A stretch of 33,444 bases of DNA from Candidatus Gastranaerophilales bacterium (GTDB lineage Bacteria; Cyanobacteriota; Vampirovibrionia; Gastranaerophilales; Gastranaerophilaceae): NCBI GenBank assembly GCA_905236205.1, contig CAJOPF010000046.1, positions 1-33,444 of the forward strand, written 5' to 3'. Below, in pieces: positions 6,218 through 14,538 of the stretch (positions are counted from its first letter, which is position 1; each line of letters opens with the position of its first letter). The translations under genes and the position numbers were made by a program. The notes under the pieces were generated by a model, which saw only the letters and a program-made list of their open reading frames with translations, had not been told where the DNA came from and did no database searches.

Positions 6218-7885
6218 ATGAAAAAGAGTAATATTTTAATGCTTCTGCAAGAAAAAACAGAAGATTACGCAGACAGAGTAGCGTTAGGGATTAAGACAAT
6301 TTATGGCTGGAAAGAATTTACATACAAAGGTATAGGACTTCTTTCAAGAAAAGTTGCAAGTTATTTAATGCATGAATTAAATGTTCAAAAGAATGACAAA
6401 ATTGCAATTCTTTCAGAATCAAAACCCGAATACGGAGCATGCGTATTTGCATCTGTAATGTCAGGGGCAACAACTGTTCCTTTGGATATAAAACTTACAA
6501 AATATGAATTGATATCAATACTTTCTGACTGCAAACCGTACATTTTGTTTGTATCACAACAATACGTTGAAAAAGCATTAGAAATTCAAAAAGAAGTTGA
6601 TACAATAAAACACGTTATTGTTATGGATGAGCCAAGCTATAATATGCCTCTTCCAAGCCTTTATACAATTCAGGCATCAACTGATTGCAAATGGAGACAC
6701 AGAAGTTCCAAGTCAACAGCATTTATCATTTATACTTCAGGAACAACAGGCAATCCGAAGGGTGTTGAAATTTCTTTCAGAAACATGATTTCTCAATTGA
6801 ATGACATGGAAAAAGTATTCCCTTATTTCTTGAACATGAATGAAAGAATACCTGTATTATCCATATTACCGATGAACCATTTATTTGAATTAACGGTAGG
6901 ATTTTCAGTATTCTTATACTGGGGACTTTCTGTTTACTACACTCAATCATTAAAACCGAAAGATATTTTAATGATAATGAGAGAAAAAAAAGTTAAGTTC
7001 ATGATAGTTGTACCTGCATTCTTAAAATTGTTAAAAGCAGGTATTGAAAGCGAAATTAACGCAAATCCTATTGCGAAAAAAGTATTCCCTATAATCTTCA
7101 ATTTCGCAAAACTAATTCCGTCATTCAGGCTCAAAAAATTATTATTCAAAAAAATCCATGATAATTTCGGAGGAAATTTCATAGGATGTATTTCCGGCGG
7201 AGCTCCTATTGACAAGAGTGTTGCACACTTTTTTGAAACAATCGGTATCAAAATATATGCAGGATACGGACTATCAGAAACAAGTCCTGTTGTATCCGTA
7301 AACTACGATAAACGTAACGATTACTCATCAGTAGGAAAGCCTTTGGAAAGTTTTGAATGCAGAATTGACAAAGAAACAGGTGAAATACAATTAAAAGGAC
7401 CTTCCGTAATGAAAGGTTACCATAATCAACCTGAACTTACTGCCGAAACAATAGATGAAGACGGCTGGTTGCATACCGGTGATGTTGGTCATCTTGATGC
7501 TGACGGACATATTCATATTACAGGAAGAATTAAAAATATGATTGTACTTTCAGGTGGTAAAAAAGTATTCCCTGAAGAAGTTGAATCCGTTTTGGAAAAA
7601 AGCGAACACTTTGCGGAAGTTTGCGTAACAGGTTCTTCAAGAACAGGCGGAGAAAAAGACGGTACGGAAGATATTGCGGCAATTATTGTTCCTAAAGAAC
7701 AATTTATGAGAGATAAGTCTGATGAAGAATTAAACAAGCTTGTCAGAGAAGAAGTAAAAACTTTATCACAACAGCTTGCACCATACAAAAGACCGATTAA
7801 CATAATAGTTTATAAAGAACCACTGCCAAAAACAACAACATTAAAAGTTAAACGTAAAGAAGTAAAAGAATTGTTGAAAATATAA
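6218..7885 (+). CDS. AMP-forming long-chain acyl-CoA synthetase-like ligase
   Basis: This is an ANL-superfamily adenylating enzyme, most likely activating a fatty acid to acyl-AMP and then acyl-CoA. The P-loop-like A3 motif is IIYTSGTTGNPKG. The A5 motif is GYGLSETSP. The A7/A8 region is GWLHTGDVGHLDADGHIHIT followed by GRIKNMIVLSGGKKVFPEEV. The catalytic lysine is expected near the C-terminus (LPKTTTLKVKRKEV). The length (555 aa) fits FadD/FadK-like proteins. A consensus promoter and AAGGGGAAG precede the ATG, and a terminator follows, so it is monocistronic. It is cytoplasmic or membrane-associated. Substrate chain length cannot be read from sequence; an acyl-ACP synthetase is an alternative. 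Confidence 0.9.
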   Translation: MKKSNILMLLQEKTEDYADRVALGIKTIYGWKEFTYKGIGLLSRKVASYLMHELNVQKNDKIAILSESKPEYGACVFASVMSGATTVPLDIKLTKYELISILSDCKPYILFVSQQYVEKALEIQKEVDTIKHVIVMDEPSYNMPLPSLYTIQASTDCKWRHRSSKSTAFIIYTSGTTGNPKGVEISFRNMISQLNDMEKVFPYFLNMNERIPVLSILPMNHLFELTVGFSVFLYWGLSVYYTQSLKPKDILMIMREKKVKFMIVVPAFLKLLKAGIESEINANPIAKKVFPIIFNFAKLIPSFRLKKLLFKKIHDNFGGNFIGCISGGAPIDKSVAHFFETIGIKIYAGYGLSETSPVVSVNYDKRNDYSSVGKPLESFECRIDKETGEIQLKGPSVMKGYHNQPELTAETIDEDGWLHTGDVGHLDADGHIHITGRIKNMIVLSGGKKVFPEEVESVLEKSEHFAEVCVTGSSRTGGEKDGTEDIAAIIVPKEQFMRDKSDEELNKLVREEVKTLSQQLAPYKRPINIIVYKEPLPKTTTLKVKRKEVKELLKI

Positions 7886-7886
7886 T

Positions 7887-7918
7887 AAAAAGCTCCTGAT
7901 AAATCAGGAGCTTTTTTA
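7887..7918. terminator. Bidirectional terminator between the acyl-CoA synthetase gene and murI
   Basis: AAAAAGCTCCTGAT and ATCAGGAGCTTTTT pair around a short loop with T-runs on both strands. It separates two convergent genes. Confidence 0.9.
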
Positions 7919-7935
7919 TATCAAAGGTTTCAAAT

Positions 7936-8745
7936 TTATTTATTAAGCACAACTAATTCAGGAACATCTTCAAGCTGATAGAACATTTCTGCAGCCTTTT
8001 TAAATTCTTTCGGATTTGCACTTACCAAAAATTCTTCATGCCCGCCAGAGGTATTTAATAAATCAAGCTTTTCCAAATCAGACTTAATATATTCGGCAAA
8101 AAATACACTCGGATCAATAAACATTTCCGAAGGAACAAATTTAGTTAAAACATTAGATAAAAACGGATAATGAGTACATCCTAAAATAATTTTATCGGGC
8201 TTATTTTCAAGCATCAAATCCAATCTTTCTTTTATACATTCAATACTTTTTTCGTCGTCCTGCGTATTTTCTTCAACAATTTGAACCCAATTCGGACAAG
8301 CCATTTCAAAAACTTCAATATTTTTATTGTATTTGTTAATCTCTTTTTTGTAAGCACCTGACGATATTGTCGCAGACGTTGCAAAAACTCCCAGCCTGCT
8401 TATAGAAAAATCAGAAATAACTTTTGCACAGGTTTGGATTATCGGATAAATTTTGTAATCAAAAGAATTTTTATATTCTTCATAAACATTTGCAGATGTT
8501 GTATTGCAAGCCATAACAACAGCCTTTACATCTCTTGAAGCAAAGTAATTAAAAATATAAGATGTTATGTCTAAAAGCTGTTGCTTTGATTTCTGACCGT
8601 AAGGAGAATTGCTTAAATCGCCGAAATAAATATAATCTTCATTAGGCAAAATTGCTTTAAGCTTTTCATAAACCGTAAGTCCTCCGACTCCCGAATCAAA
8701 AATTGCAATTGGCTTATTTTTGTTATTTTTGCTGTTTGTAATAAT
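7936..8745 (-). CDS. murI: Glutamate racemase, probable ATT start codon
   Basis: MurI makes D-glutamate for peptidoglycan by cofactor-free racemisation. The track ORF (from ATG 8649) lacks the first 32 residues. Reading upstream in frame gives PIAIFDSGVGGLTVYEKLKA, which holds the essential DSGVGG motif. The two catalytic cysteines are in ACNTTSANVYEEY (about residue 80) and LGCTHYPF (about residue 191). No ATG, GTG or TTG lies upstream in frame before the stop codon at 8751. ATT at 8745 (or 8742) stands 7 bases after AGAGGGG, an ideal Shine-Dalgarno, and gives 269 aa, the usual family length. The start lies inside the end of the amidase gene, so translation is probably coupled. The identity is certain; the start codon is an inference. 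Confidence 0.92.
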   Translation of the reverse strand: MITNSKNNKNKPIAIFDSGVGGLTVYEKLKAILPNEDYIYFGDLSNSPYGQKSKQQLLDITSYIFNYFASRDVKAVVMACNTTSANVYEEYKNSFDYKIYPIIQTCAKVISDFSISRLGVFATSATISSGAYKKEINKYNKNIEVFEMACPNWVQIVEENTQDDEKSIECIKERLDLMLENKPDKIILGCTHYPFLSNVLTKFVPSEMFIDPSVFFAEYIKSDLEKLDLLNTSGGHEEFLVSANPKEFKKAAEMFYQLEDVPELVVLNK

Positions 8746-10651
8746 TTTTTATCCCCTCTGCTATTGCCTTTGCTGTTGCTTGTTTACGCTTTTCGCTAAT
8801 CATATCCTGACGTTCGTCTTCATTTGAAATAAAACCTATTTCAACTAAAATTGCAGGCATTGTTGTATGATTTATAACATAAAATTTGGACTTAAACAAA
8901 CCTCTGTCTTTTGAATTTACGTGTTTTGTAAGAGCCTCGTGAACAACTTTTGCCAAACCTATGCTGTAATCGTGGTAATAATGTGTTTCAAGACCTGTTG
9001 CCGTTGTACCCTCACTTGAGTTAACGTGAATACTTACAAATATATCAGGTTCGTTTTCTTCGGCAAAATCAACTCTTTCCTGCAACGATAAAGTTTTATC
9101 TTCATCTCTCGTCATGTAAACTTTAAATCCGTCGGAGCGAAGTATTTTTGCTACTCTTAAAGAAACATCCGTCGTTATATCTTTTTCGTTTATACCTGAA
9201 CGAATTGCTCCGTAATCAATACCTCCATGTCCCGGATCAATTACAACAACTTTTTCTCCTGATTTACGCTTTTTCAATATTTTTTCCGAACTCTTAGTCG
9301 GCAACTCTGAAATATTTTCAGGTATTCTTTGTGTTAAAGTTTCTTTTTTATTAGTTCTGAGTGTCAATTTAATTGTTCTTGAATCAGCTCCCGCATATAT
9401 GTTAACCAAATCCGTTTTTTCGATAGGTAATGAATACCTAAGCCCTATTCTCGGCATCAAATCAATTCTTGAAGAAGACATTTCCGTTCCGTTGACGGTT
9501 GTTTTGAAATCTTGGTCATTATATTGAACTGCATTAAAGAAGTATATCGTCAAATTATTGTTGTCACGTTTTACGGAATAAACAACAGGTTTGCTGAAAT
9601 AAAAATTCATTCCGCAATTTCTGTCATTAGTTTTGGTAACTTTTACGGAAGTTAAATTCGTATTGATATTTGTCAGTTTATCATGACTTAATTTTTCTTT
9701 ATCCGCAATTAAAACCGACTGGTTATCAATCGAATATATCGGTATGTATCTGTCATAATTATCGGTATTAACAACAACTCTTGCTTTATTAGCTTCAAAT
9801 TGACCGACTTTTACTGTGTCATTTCCATATTGAAACGAATTTGAACGTATTTTTGTATTGGTAAGAGTGTTTGGAAAATCAAAAACAAGCCTGCAAGGGG
9901 CGTTCATTTTAATAGGGTTTTCCATTGAAACAGAACCGATACCGTTTACTAATATTCCATTATTCTTAGCCTGTATACCTCTTAAATAATATTTTGTTTT
10001 TAGTATAAAATCCTTCTTTTTAAGTTGCACATCAGTATTTTGATATGAAGTTTTAATATTTACGGGAACTGTTGAATTATCAAAGGCTTGCTGTATTTGA
10101 ATTATAACCTTGTCTGACGCATTGATTTTCGGAACAAAAGGTTTTTCTTCCGTAGTAATATTTTGGGACATCATTGAAATATACGAATAATAATCAGTAT
10201 CTTCAAATTTTTCATCTCTGTATACCGTACGCATATAATTTGCATCATAACAAACCTGATTATTAAACTTAACAATAATGTTATTATTTAATCTGAGCAG
10301 CTTTAAATTTTCCGTATTATAGCCTTCATCAAAATAAATTACAACTCTCACCACATTTGGATTTGTAGAATTTTGAGAAACAACAATTTGTTTTAACTTG
10401 CCGCCAGAAGATATTTGGTAATTTTGTTTTTCCGTTGCAAGAATAGTATTGGGAATATCAAAATAAACTCTTTTCGGATTATCAAGGTTAACAAGTTTTA
10501 TATTATTGCTGAGTTTTGAATGTTCTGTTGACGCTATAAAAAGCATATTTGCAGATGTGTCATAATTAACGGAAGTGATTTTTTCATCCGCAAAAACACT
10601 CTGCATAGTTATAGAAAATATTAGCAATAAAAATATTATAAATTTTTTCAT
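8723..10651 (-). CDS. Secreted AMIN-domain N-acetylmuramoyl-L-alanine amidase
   Basis: This is a zinc amidase that cleaves the peptide stem from peptidoglycan after export. A signal peptide, MKKFIIFLLLIFSITMQSVF with cleavage near FA-DEK, begins the protein. Two or three AMIN-type beta domains (about residues 20-130, 210-320 and 325-430) target it to the wall. The C-terminal Amidase_3 domain has the zinc and catalytic motifs DPGHGG, INEKD, VSIHVN and LVEIGF. The track GTG start at 10681 is rejected because GGGG is correctly spaced (8 bases) from ATG 10651, which begins the signal peptide. Its last bases overlap murI, joining wall turnover and precursor synthesis. AmiC-like amidases of cyanobacteria share this layout. 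642 aa. Confidence 0.94.
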   Translation of the reverse strand: MKKFIIFLLLIFSITMQSVFADEKITSVNYDTSANMLFIASTEHSKLSNNIKLVNLDNPKRVYFDIPNTILATEKQNYQISSGGKLKQIVVSQNSTNPNVVRVVIYFDEGYNTENLKLLRLNNNIIVKFNNQVCYDANYMRTVYRDEKFEDTDYYSYISMMSQNITTEEKPFVPKINASDKVIIQIQQAFDNSTVPVNIKTSYQNTDVQLKKKDFILKTKYYLRGIQAKNNGILVNGIGSVSMENPIKMNAPCRLVFDFPNTLTNTKIRSNSFQYGNDTVKVGQFEANKARVVVNTDNYDRYIPIYSIDNQSVLIADKEKLSHDKLTNINTNLTSVKVTKTNDRNCGMNFYFSKPVVYSVKRDNNNLTIYFFNAVQYNDQDFKTTVNGTEMSSSRIDLMPRIGLRYSLPIEKTDLVNIYAGADSRTIKLTLRTNKKETLTQRIPENISELPTKSSEKILKKRKSGEKVVVIDPGHGGIDYGAIRSGINEKDITTDVSLRVAKILRSDGFKVYMTRDEDKTLSLQERVDFAEENEPDIFVSIHVNSSEGTTATGLETHYYHDYSIGLAKVVHEALTKHVNSKDRGLFKSKFYVINHTTMPAILVEIGFISNEDERQDMISEKRKQATAKAIAEGIKNYYKQQK

Positions 10652-10704
10652 TAACATTTCCCCATTTTGATATTGTAGCACTTTTTTAAAATATTGAAAA
10701 AAAG

Positions 10705-10733
10705 TTGACCTTTCTTAAAAAAAATAATATCAT
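10705..10733 (+). promoter_or_regulatory. Promoter for the 110-aa gene
   Basis: TTGACC and TATCAT are separated by 17 bases, about 20 bases before the ATG and its AAGGGAG Shine-Dalgarno. It lies in the divergent gap upstream of the amidase gene. Confidence 0.65.
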
Positions 10734-10753
10734 CTTGTAAAAGGGAGTATTTT

Positions 10754-11086
10754 ATGACTTTAAAAAGAAGATGGTATGACAATAACAGCAGCGCAATTGA
10801 GGCTTTTAATATCTTAAAACAACTTGATACGGAATCAAAAAAACGTTTATCAAAAGACCTTATTGAAATTGTCAGACAAATAAAAGAACTTCACAAAGAA
10901 GAAGCCGAACCAAAATTAAGTTTGGGATTAGAAAGAGTATTAGGTTTATATCAACAAAGCGTAAACGAAAGACGTTGGTATGATACAAATGCCGACTTGA
11001 AATATGCGCTAAAAACAATGTCTACATTACCGACAGAAGACTTTTTAAACATAATGGAAGGACTTTCGGTTTCATTAAACAATTAA
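10754..11086 (+). CDS. Small protein with two RRWYD repeats (110 aa), unknown function
   Basis: I do not recognise a family. Two halves share a pattern: RRWYDNNSSAIEAFNILKQL (residues 5-24), and then RRWYDTNADLKYALKTMSTL about 70 residues on, each followed by a helix. This suggests an internal duplication of a helical unit. It is charged and soluble, with no signal peptide or membrane helix. AAGGGAG sits 6 bases before the ATG, and a promoter lies just upstream. The 57-aa gene follows on the same strand after about 93 bases. The clean start, promoter and repeat make it a real gene; no function can be given. Confidence 0.83.
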   Translation: MTLKRRWYDNNSSAIEAFNILKQLDTESKKRLSKDLIEIVRQIKELHKEEAEPKLSLGLERVLGLYQQSVNERRWYDTNADLKYALKTMSTLPTEDFLNIMEGLSVSLNN

Positions 11087-11179
11087 AATCTGAAACATGT
11101 TTTCTAATTAAAAGGGTTGATTTCAATAAAGTTCAGCTCTTTTTTGCCGTATAAAATTTCAGAAAGGAGAATTTTATCA

Positions 11180-11353
11180 ATGGCAAGAATAATTGAAAAC
11201 GAAGAAGGTTCAAGACGAATTATCAAAATGTCAACAGACGATGTAATTAACATAGTCAGAGAGTACCAAAAGCATGTTAAAAACAAAAAAAGTTATGAGG
11301 AAATAAGAAATCAACTTGAAGATTGTGTAATTTTTATTCCCGAAGATATATAA
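11180..11353 (+). CDS. Small charged protein (57 aa), unknown function
   Basis: The track ORF starts at 11117, but AGAAAGGAG lies about 9 bases before ATG 11180, so the protein is MARIIENEEGSRRIIKMSTD and onward, 57 aa. It is acidic/basic mixed and helical (DDVINIVREYQKHVKNKK), ending DCVIFIPEDI. There is no signal or membrane segment. It lies between the RRWYD protein and the second MGMAASQ-family protein on the same strand. A short regulator or partner protein is possible, but nothing in the sequence says which. Confidence 0.65.
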   Translation: MARIIENEEGSRRIIKMSTDDVINIVREYQKHVKNKKSYEEIRNQLEDCVIFIPEDI

Positions 11354-11388
11354 ATATCAACCATTTATACCAAATTACAGAAAAAATA

Positions 11389-11416
11389 TTGATATTTAAA
11401 ATAATATCATTATAAT
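11389..11416 (+). promoter_or_regulatory. Promoter for the 437-aa MGMAASQ-family gene
   Basis: TTGATA (11389-11394) and TATAAT (11411-11416) are separated by 16 bases, about 40 bases before the start codon. This gene thus has its own promoter. No CATGT-N5-ACATG dyad was seen here. Confidence 0.7.
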
Positions 11417-11454
11417 CTAAACATAAGATAATATGGATAATGGGAGAGACGCTT

Positions 11455-12768
11455 ATGGGAATGGCAGCATCACAAGCTCGTTACTTGGGCTTAACAGCGA
11501 GAAAAACAAACGTAGAATACGAAGGTCAACAAATAAACCAAGCACGTACGGCACTGGCAAATCAATCCGCAGAACTGTGGAATAAAATGCTTAATATGTC
11601 CGTACCTATTGCACCTAATAAAACTGACTATGTAGAACAACAATATGCATTTACAGATGGTGTTAACGAATATGAAATCGACAAACTTCAACAAGTAGAC
11701 AAAGAAATTGGCGACGAAAAATATAACTATCAAGTTACATACCACTTTAATCAAAATGTATATAAAGCTATTCAAGAAACTAATTCAAATCCTCAGGTTC
11801 AAAAAATAGAGAAATTTACAACAGACCAAAAAACCGAAAATAATATTTCAGTTACAAAACAAGGTTCAAATTTCAATGTTACGGATTCAAGCGGTACTGC
11901 AGCAATCTTCACGACATGCGATGAAAAGGATTTGGATGAACTCAAAAAACTTGCTCAAGAAGGTAAAATTACTCTTGATAATGTAGCACAGTTCAGCAAA
12001 TGCGAAGGTGAAGATGATAACGGTAACAAAGTTAAACTCTTCTGCAAAAATACCGATTTGGAAGCACTTGCTCAATCAGGAACAGCAGGTCAATTAACAT
12101 ACGCAAAAACGACTCAAAATGATTTTAGTTACAAGTTGGGTAATGCTCAAGCCGAAAGATATAATTCAGCAGACAAAATTCAAAAAACGGCACTTGAACA
12201 AATAAGACACGATTACCCTGAATTGGCAACCGTTGCAGATAGTGATATTTGGGTATACGAGAGAAACGGTAAAATGTATTTTGCCACTACCGTAGATTTG
12301 GAAAAATGTGTAAATAGCGGTAACGGAAACCAAGTAAACGATAAATATCAAATTTCATCACCAATTGATTACCAAGTAGCATTACCTCAATATTATGCAA
12401 CAGATATAGAAGAAAAAATTACACAAACAGAGTACGCAAGACTTGATGACAGATCAGGTACAGGACGTTACCAAAATATAAAACTTGAAAGTATGGATAC
12501 AACTCTTGCTTTAAACTCTCAGGAAAAAGCAGATGATGCTGCGTATGAAGATGCAATGCAGCAATATAATTACAATATTACAAAATATGAAAAGAAACTT
12601 GCAGAAATCAATGCAAAAACATCTCTTATTCAGGTTGAAGACAGAACTCTTGAATTGAGATTAAGACAGCTTGATACAGAGCAAAAAGCACTTTCTACCG
12701 AAATGGAAGCAGTAAAAAGCGTTATTCAAAAAAATATCGAAACAACGTTCAAAACGTTCTCTTCATAA
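11455..12768 (+). CDS. Second 'MGMAASQ' family protein (437 aa), paralogue of the 441-aa protein
   Basis: Function unknown. Residues 1-50 differ from the 4589-5914 protein at only a few positions, and the first 130 bases are clearly similar at DNA level. The last 140 residues also align: YYATDIEEKIT, SGTGRYQNIKLESM, then INAKTSLIQVEDRTLELRLR and a coiled coil ending TTFKTFSS. The middle (about residues 60-300) is divergent but keeps SYKLGNAQAE and VYERNGKMYFAT. The track start (MGETLMGMAA) is upstream; ATG 11455 matches the paralogue's start and leaves GGGAGAG about 8 bases ahead. There is no signal peptide. It stands alone with its own promoter and terminator, unlike the clustered copy. A structural, possibly filament-like, role is an inference only. 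Confidence 0.9.
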   Translation: MGMAASQARYLGLTARKTNVEYEGQQINQARTALANQSAELWNKMLNMSVPIAPNKTDYVEQQYAFTDGVNEYEIDKLQQVDKEIGDEKYNYQVTYHFNQNVYKAIQETNSNPQVQKIEKFTTDQKTENNISVTKQGSNFNVTDSSGTAAIFTTCDEKDLDELKKLAQEGKITLDNVAQFSKCEGEDDNGNKVKLFCKNTDLEALAQSGTAGQLTYAKTTQNDFSYKLGNAQAERYNSADKIQKTALEQIRHDYPELATVADSDIWVYERNGKMYFATTVDLEKCVNSGNGNQVNDKYQISSPIDYQVALPQYYATDIEEKITQTEYARLDDRSGTGRYQNIKLESMDTTLALNSQEKADDAAYEDAMQQYNYNITKYEKKLAEINAKTSLIQVEDRTLELRLRQLDTEQKALSTEMEAVKSVIQKNIETTFKTFSS

Positions 12769-12812
12769 GCATAAAATTTCTTCGGTACACAGGAATTTTA
12801 AATCGAAGAATC

Positions 12813-12842
12813 GACACCGCGGTATTACCGCGGTGTCTTGTT
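12813..12842 (+). terminator. Terminator after the 437-aa gene
   Basis: GACACCGCGGT and ACCGCGGTGTC pair around ATT, a strong GC-rich 11-bp stem, followed by TTGTT. The T-run is short, but the position after a stop codon fits a terminator. Confidence 0.7.
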
Positions 12843-12917
12843 ATATATTAGCTTATCGGAGTTAGAAAAAATTTTTATTTATTGTATTCTTAGTGTATAA
12901 TAAGAAAGGAGAAATTT

Positions 12918-13307
12918 ATGAAAAGAAATATTATTATAATTACACTAATATTTATTGTTCCGATTGTTGCTTATGCAATCATGGCAAAAAATCAAACCGC
13001 ATCAGCTGCGAAATATACTTCAGGACAGCCTGAAATATTAAAGTTTTCTTCAAAACTCTGCGCTGACTGCAAAAAAATTAAAGCTCACCTTGATGTTTTA
13101 AAACCAAAATATCAAGACAGAATAAATTTTATAGAATTTGATATTGAAAATAATGATAAAAATATTTCGGATGCAATAGACAAATATAATATTTCGCTTG
13201 TTCCGACTCTTATATTTGTTGACCAAAACGGCAAAGAAATAAGAAGACTTGAAGGTTCTACGGATAAAAACACTTTAGAGATATATATTAACGAATTATT
13301 GAAATAA
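12918..13307 (+). CDS. Membrane-anchored thioredoxin-like protein
   Basis: A single N-terminal hydrophobic segment (MKRNIIIITLIFIVPIVAYA) acts as a signal or anchor. A thioredoxin fold follows outside the membrane. The redox motif is LCADCKK (CxxC with Ala-Asp between), a variant of the thioredoxin CGPC. The cis-proline loop is SLVPTLIFVDQNG. 129 aa, with AAAGGAG before the ATG. The downstream gene is ccdA, starting 1 base after the stop, so electrons probably pass from cytoplasmic thioredoxin through CcdA to this protein and then to periplasmic disulfides or to apocytochromes. No cytochrome c assembly genes are nearby. The partner substrate is unknown. Confidence 0.88.
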   Translation: MKRNIIIITLIFIVPIVAYAIMAKNQTASAAKYTSGQPEILKFSSKLCADCKKIKAHLDVLKPKYQDRINFIEFDIENNDKNISDAIDKYNISLVPTLIFVDQNGKEIRRLEGSTDKNTLEIYINELLK

Positions 13308-13308
13308 A

Positions 13309-14019
13309 ATGATAGAAATATTAAATACGCTAACAACAAATATTCAAAGTGAACATTTCAAGGCAACAATGTTGCTTGCCTCGTTTTTGGGCGGTATAAT
13401 CGCATCAGTAAGTCCATGTTCACTTGCAATGCTGCCGATAATTATAGGGTATGTCGGCGGATATTCAAAAGAAAAACCTCTGAAAACTTTATTGCAAATG
13501 ATATTTTTTATACTCGGAACTGCTGTTGTATTTACATCAATAGGAATAATTTGCGCGATAACAGGCAGAGTATTTATATCATTTTTTGGCAGTTATTTCA
13601 GTTTATTTATAGGTTCGTTTTTAGTTGTAATGGGCTTAAAACTTCTTGATATTTTAGATTTTGAATTTCCTGTCATAATAAAGTCAATACCTAAAAATGA
13701 AGGCAGATTTACCTATCTGTACCCGTTTTTGATAGGTATGGTTTTCGCACTTGCAGGAACTCCTTGTTCTACACCAATTTTAGCAGGTATTATGGCATTC
13801 GCTGCCGTTGCAAAGAATATTTTATTTGCTGTTTTAATGTTATTTTTATTTGCATTAGGTCAAGGGTTAATACTTGTAATAGCAGGTGTTTTCACTTCTA
13901 CAATCAAAAATATGCAAGCCTTTGTTAAAGTTTCTGAATTTTTATTAAAATTCAGCGGAGCATTACTTGTATTGTCAGGGTTGTATATTTTTTATAAGAT
14001 TTTCTCCCCGCTATTGTAA
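13309..14019 (+). CDS. ccdA: CcdA / DsbD-core thiol-disulfide electron transporter
   Basis: Integral membrane protein of about six hydrophobic segments that moves reducing equivalents from the cytoplasm outward. The two redox cysteines are in the family motifs SVSPCSLAMLP (first helix) and LAGTPCSTPILAGIM (fourth helix), with pseudo-symmetric halves as expected. 236 aa is the normal CcdA length; it lacks the alpha and gamma domains of full DsbD. The gene follows the membrane thioredoxin by 1 base, an operon pair in which the upstream protein replaces the missing gamma domain. I use ccdA for the family; its target pathway is not shown. Confidence 0.9.
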   Translation: MIEILNTLTTNIQSEHFKATMLLASFLGGIIASVSPCSLAMLPIIIGYVGGYSKEKPLKTLLQMIFFILGTAVVFTSIGIICAITGRVFISFFGSYFSLFIGSFLVVMGLKLLDILDFEFPVIIKSIPKNEGRFTYLYPFLIGMVFALAGTPCSTPILAGIMAFAAVAKNILFAVLMLFLFALGQGLILVIAGVFTSTIKNMQAFVKVSEFLLKFSGALLVLSGLYIFYKIFSPLL

Positions 14020-14064
14020 AATCAAGCCTTTGATTTACAATGAATATATAAGGAGATTTTATAT

Positions 14065-14526
14065 ATGAAAACTATTGAAGGAACATTTGTCGTACAAGAC
14101 GAAAAATTTTGTATTGTAATATCAAGATTTAACGAATTTATCAGTTCAAAATTATTATCAGGAGCAGTAGACGAATTAAAAAGACATGGGGTTTCCGATG
14201 ATAATATTGACACAATATGGGTACCTGGAGCATTTGAAATACCGTTGATAGCAAAAAAAGCTGCCAAAACAGGAAAATATTCGGCTATTATAGCATTAGG
14301 TGCCGTAATAAAAGGTTCAACAGGACATTATGAATATGTATGCGCAGAGGTTTCAAAAGGTGTTGCATCAGTAAGCCTTGAAACAGGTGTTCCTGTAATC
14401 TTCGGAGTACTGACAACAGATAATATTGAACAAGCGATTGAAAGAGCAGGAACGAAAGCAGGAAACAAAGGTTCTGATGCTGCAAAATCAGCTATTGAAA
14501 TGGCAAATTTAGTAAAACTTATTTAG
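14065..14526 (+). CDS. ribH: 6,7-dimethyl-8-ribityllumazine synthase
   Basis: RibH condenses ribityl-aminouracil with dihydroxybutanone phosphate in riboflavin synthesis. Diagnostic motifs are SRFNEF (substrate loop), [22 protein letters not shown] with the catalytic histidine, FGVLTTDN and [11 protein letters not shown]. 153 aa is the family length. AAGGAG lies before the ATG. The other rib genes are not in the window, and no FMN riboswitch is visible in the 45-base gap upstream. It is followed after 12 bases by murQ, the start of a packed run of unrelated housekeeping genes. Confidence 0.97.
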   Translation: MKTIEGTFVVQDEKFCIVISRFNEFISSKLLSGAVDELKRHGVSDDNIDTIWVPGAFEIPLIAKKAAKTGKYSAIIALGAVIKGSTGHYEYVCAEVSKGVASVSLETGVPVIFGVLTTDNIEQAIERAGTKAGNKGSDAAKSAIEMANLVKLI

Positions 14527-14538
14527 GAAGTAAGTTTA

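Noticed and set aside
10652-10681. GTG start for the amidase from the ORF track
   Set aside because: The signal peptide and a well-spaced GGGG Shine-Dalgarno support ATG 10651.
14020-14064. FMN riboswitch before ribH
   Set aside because: Only 45 bases with a small 7-bp hairpin and AAGGAG; far too short for an RFN element.
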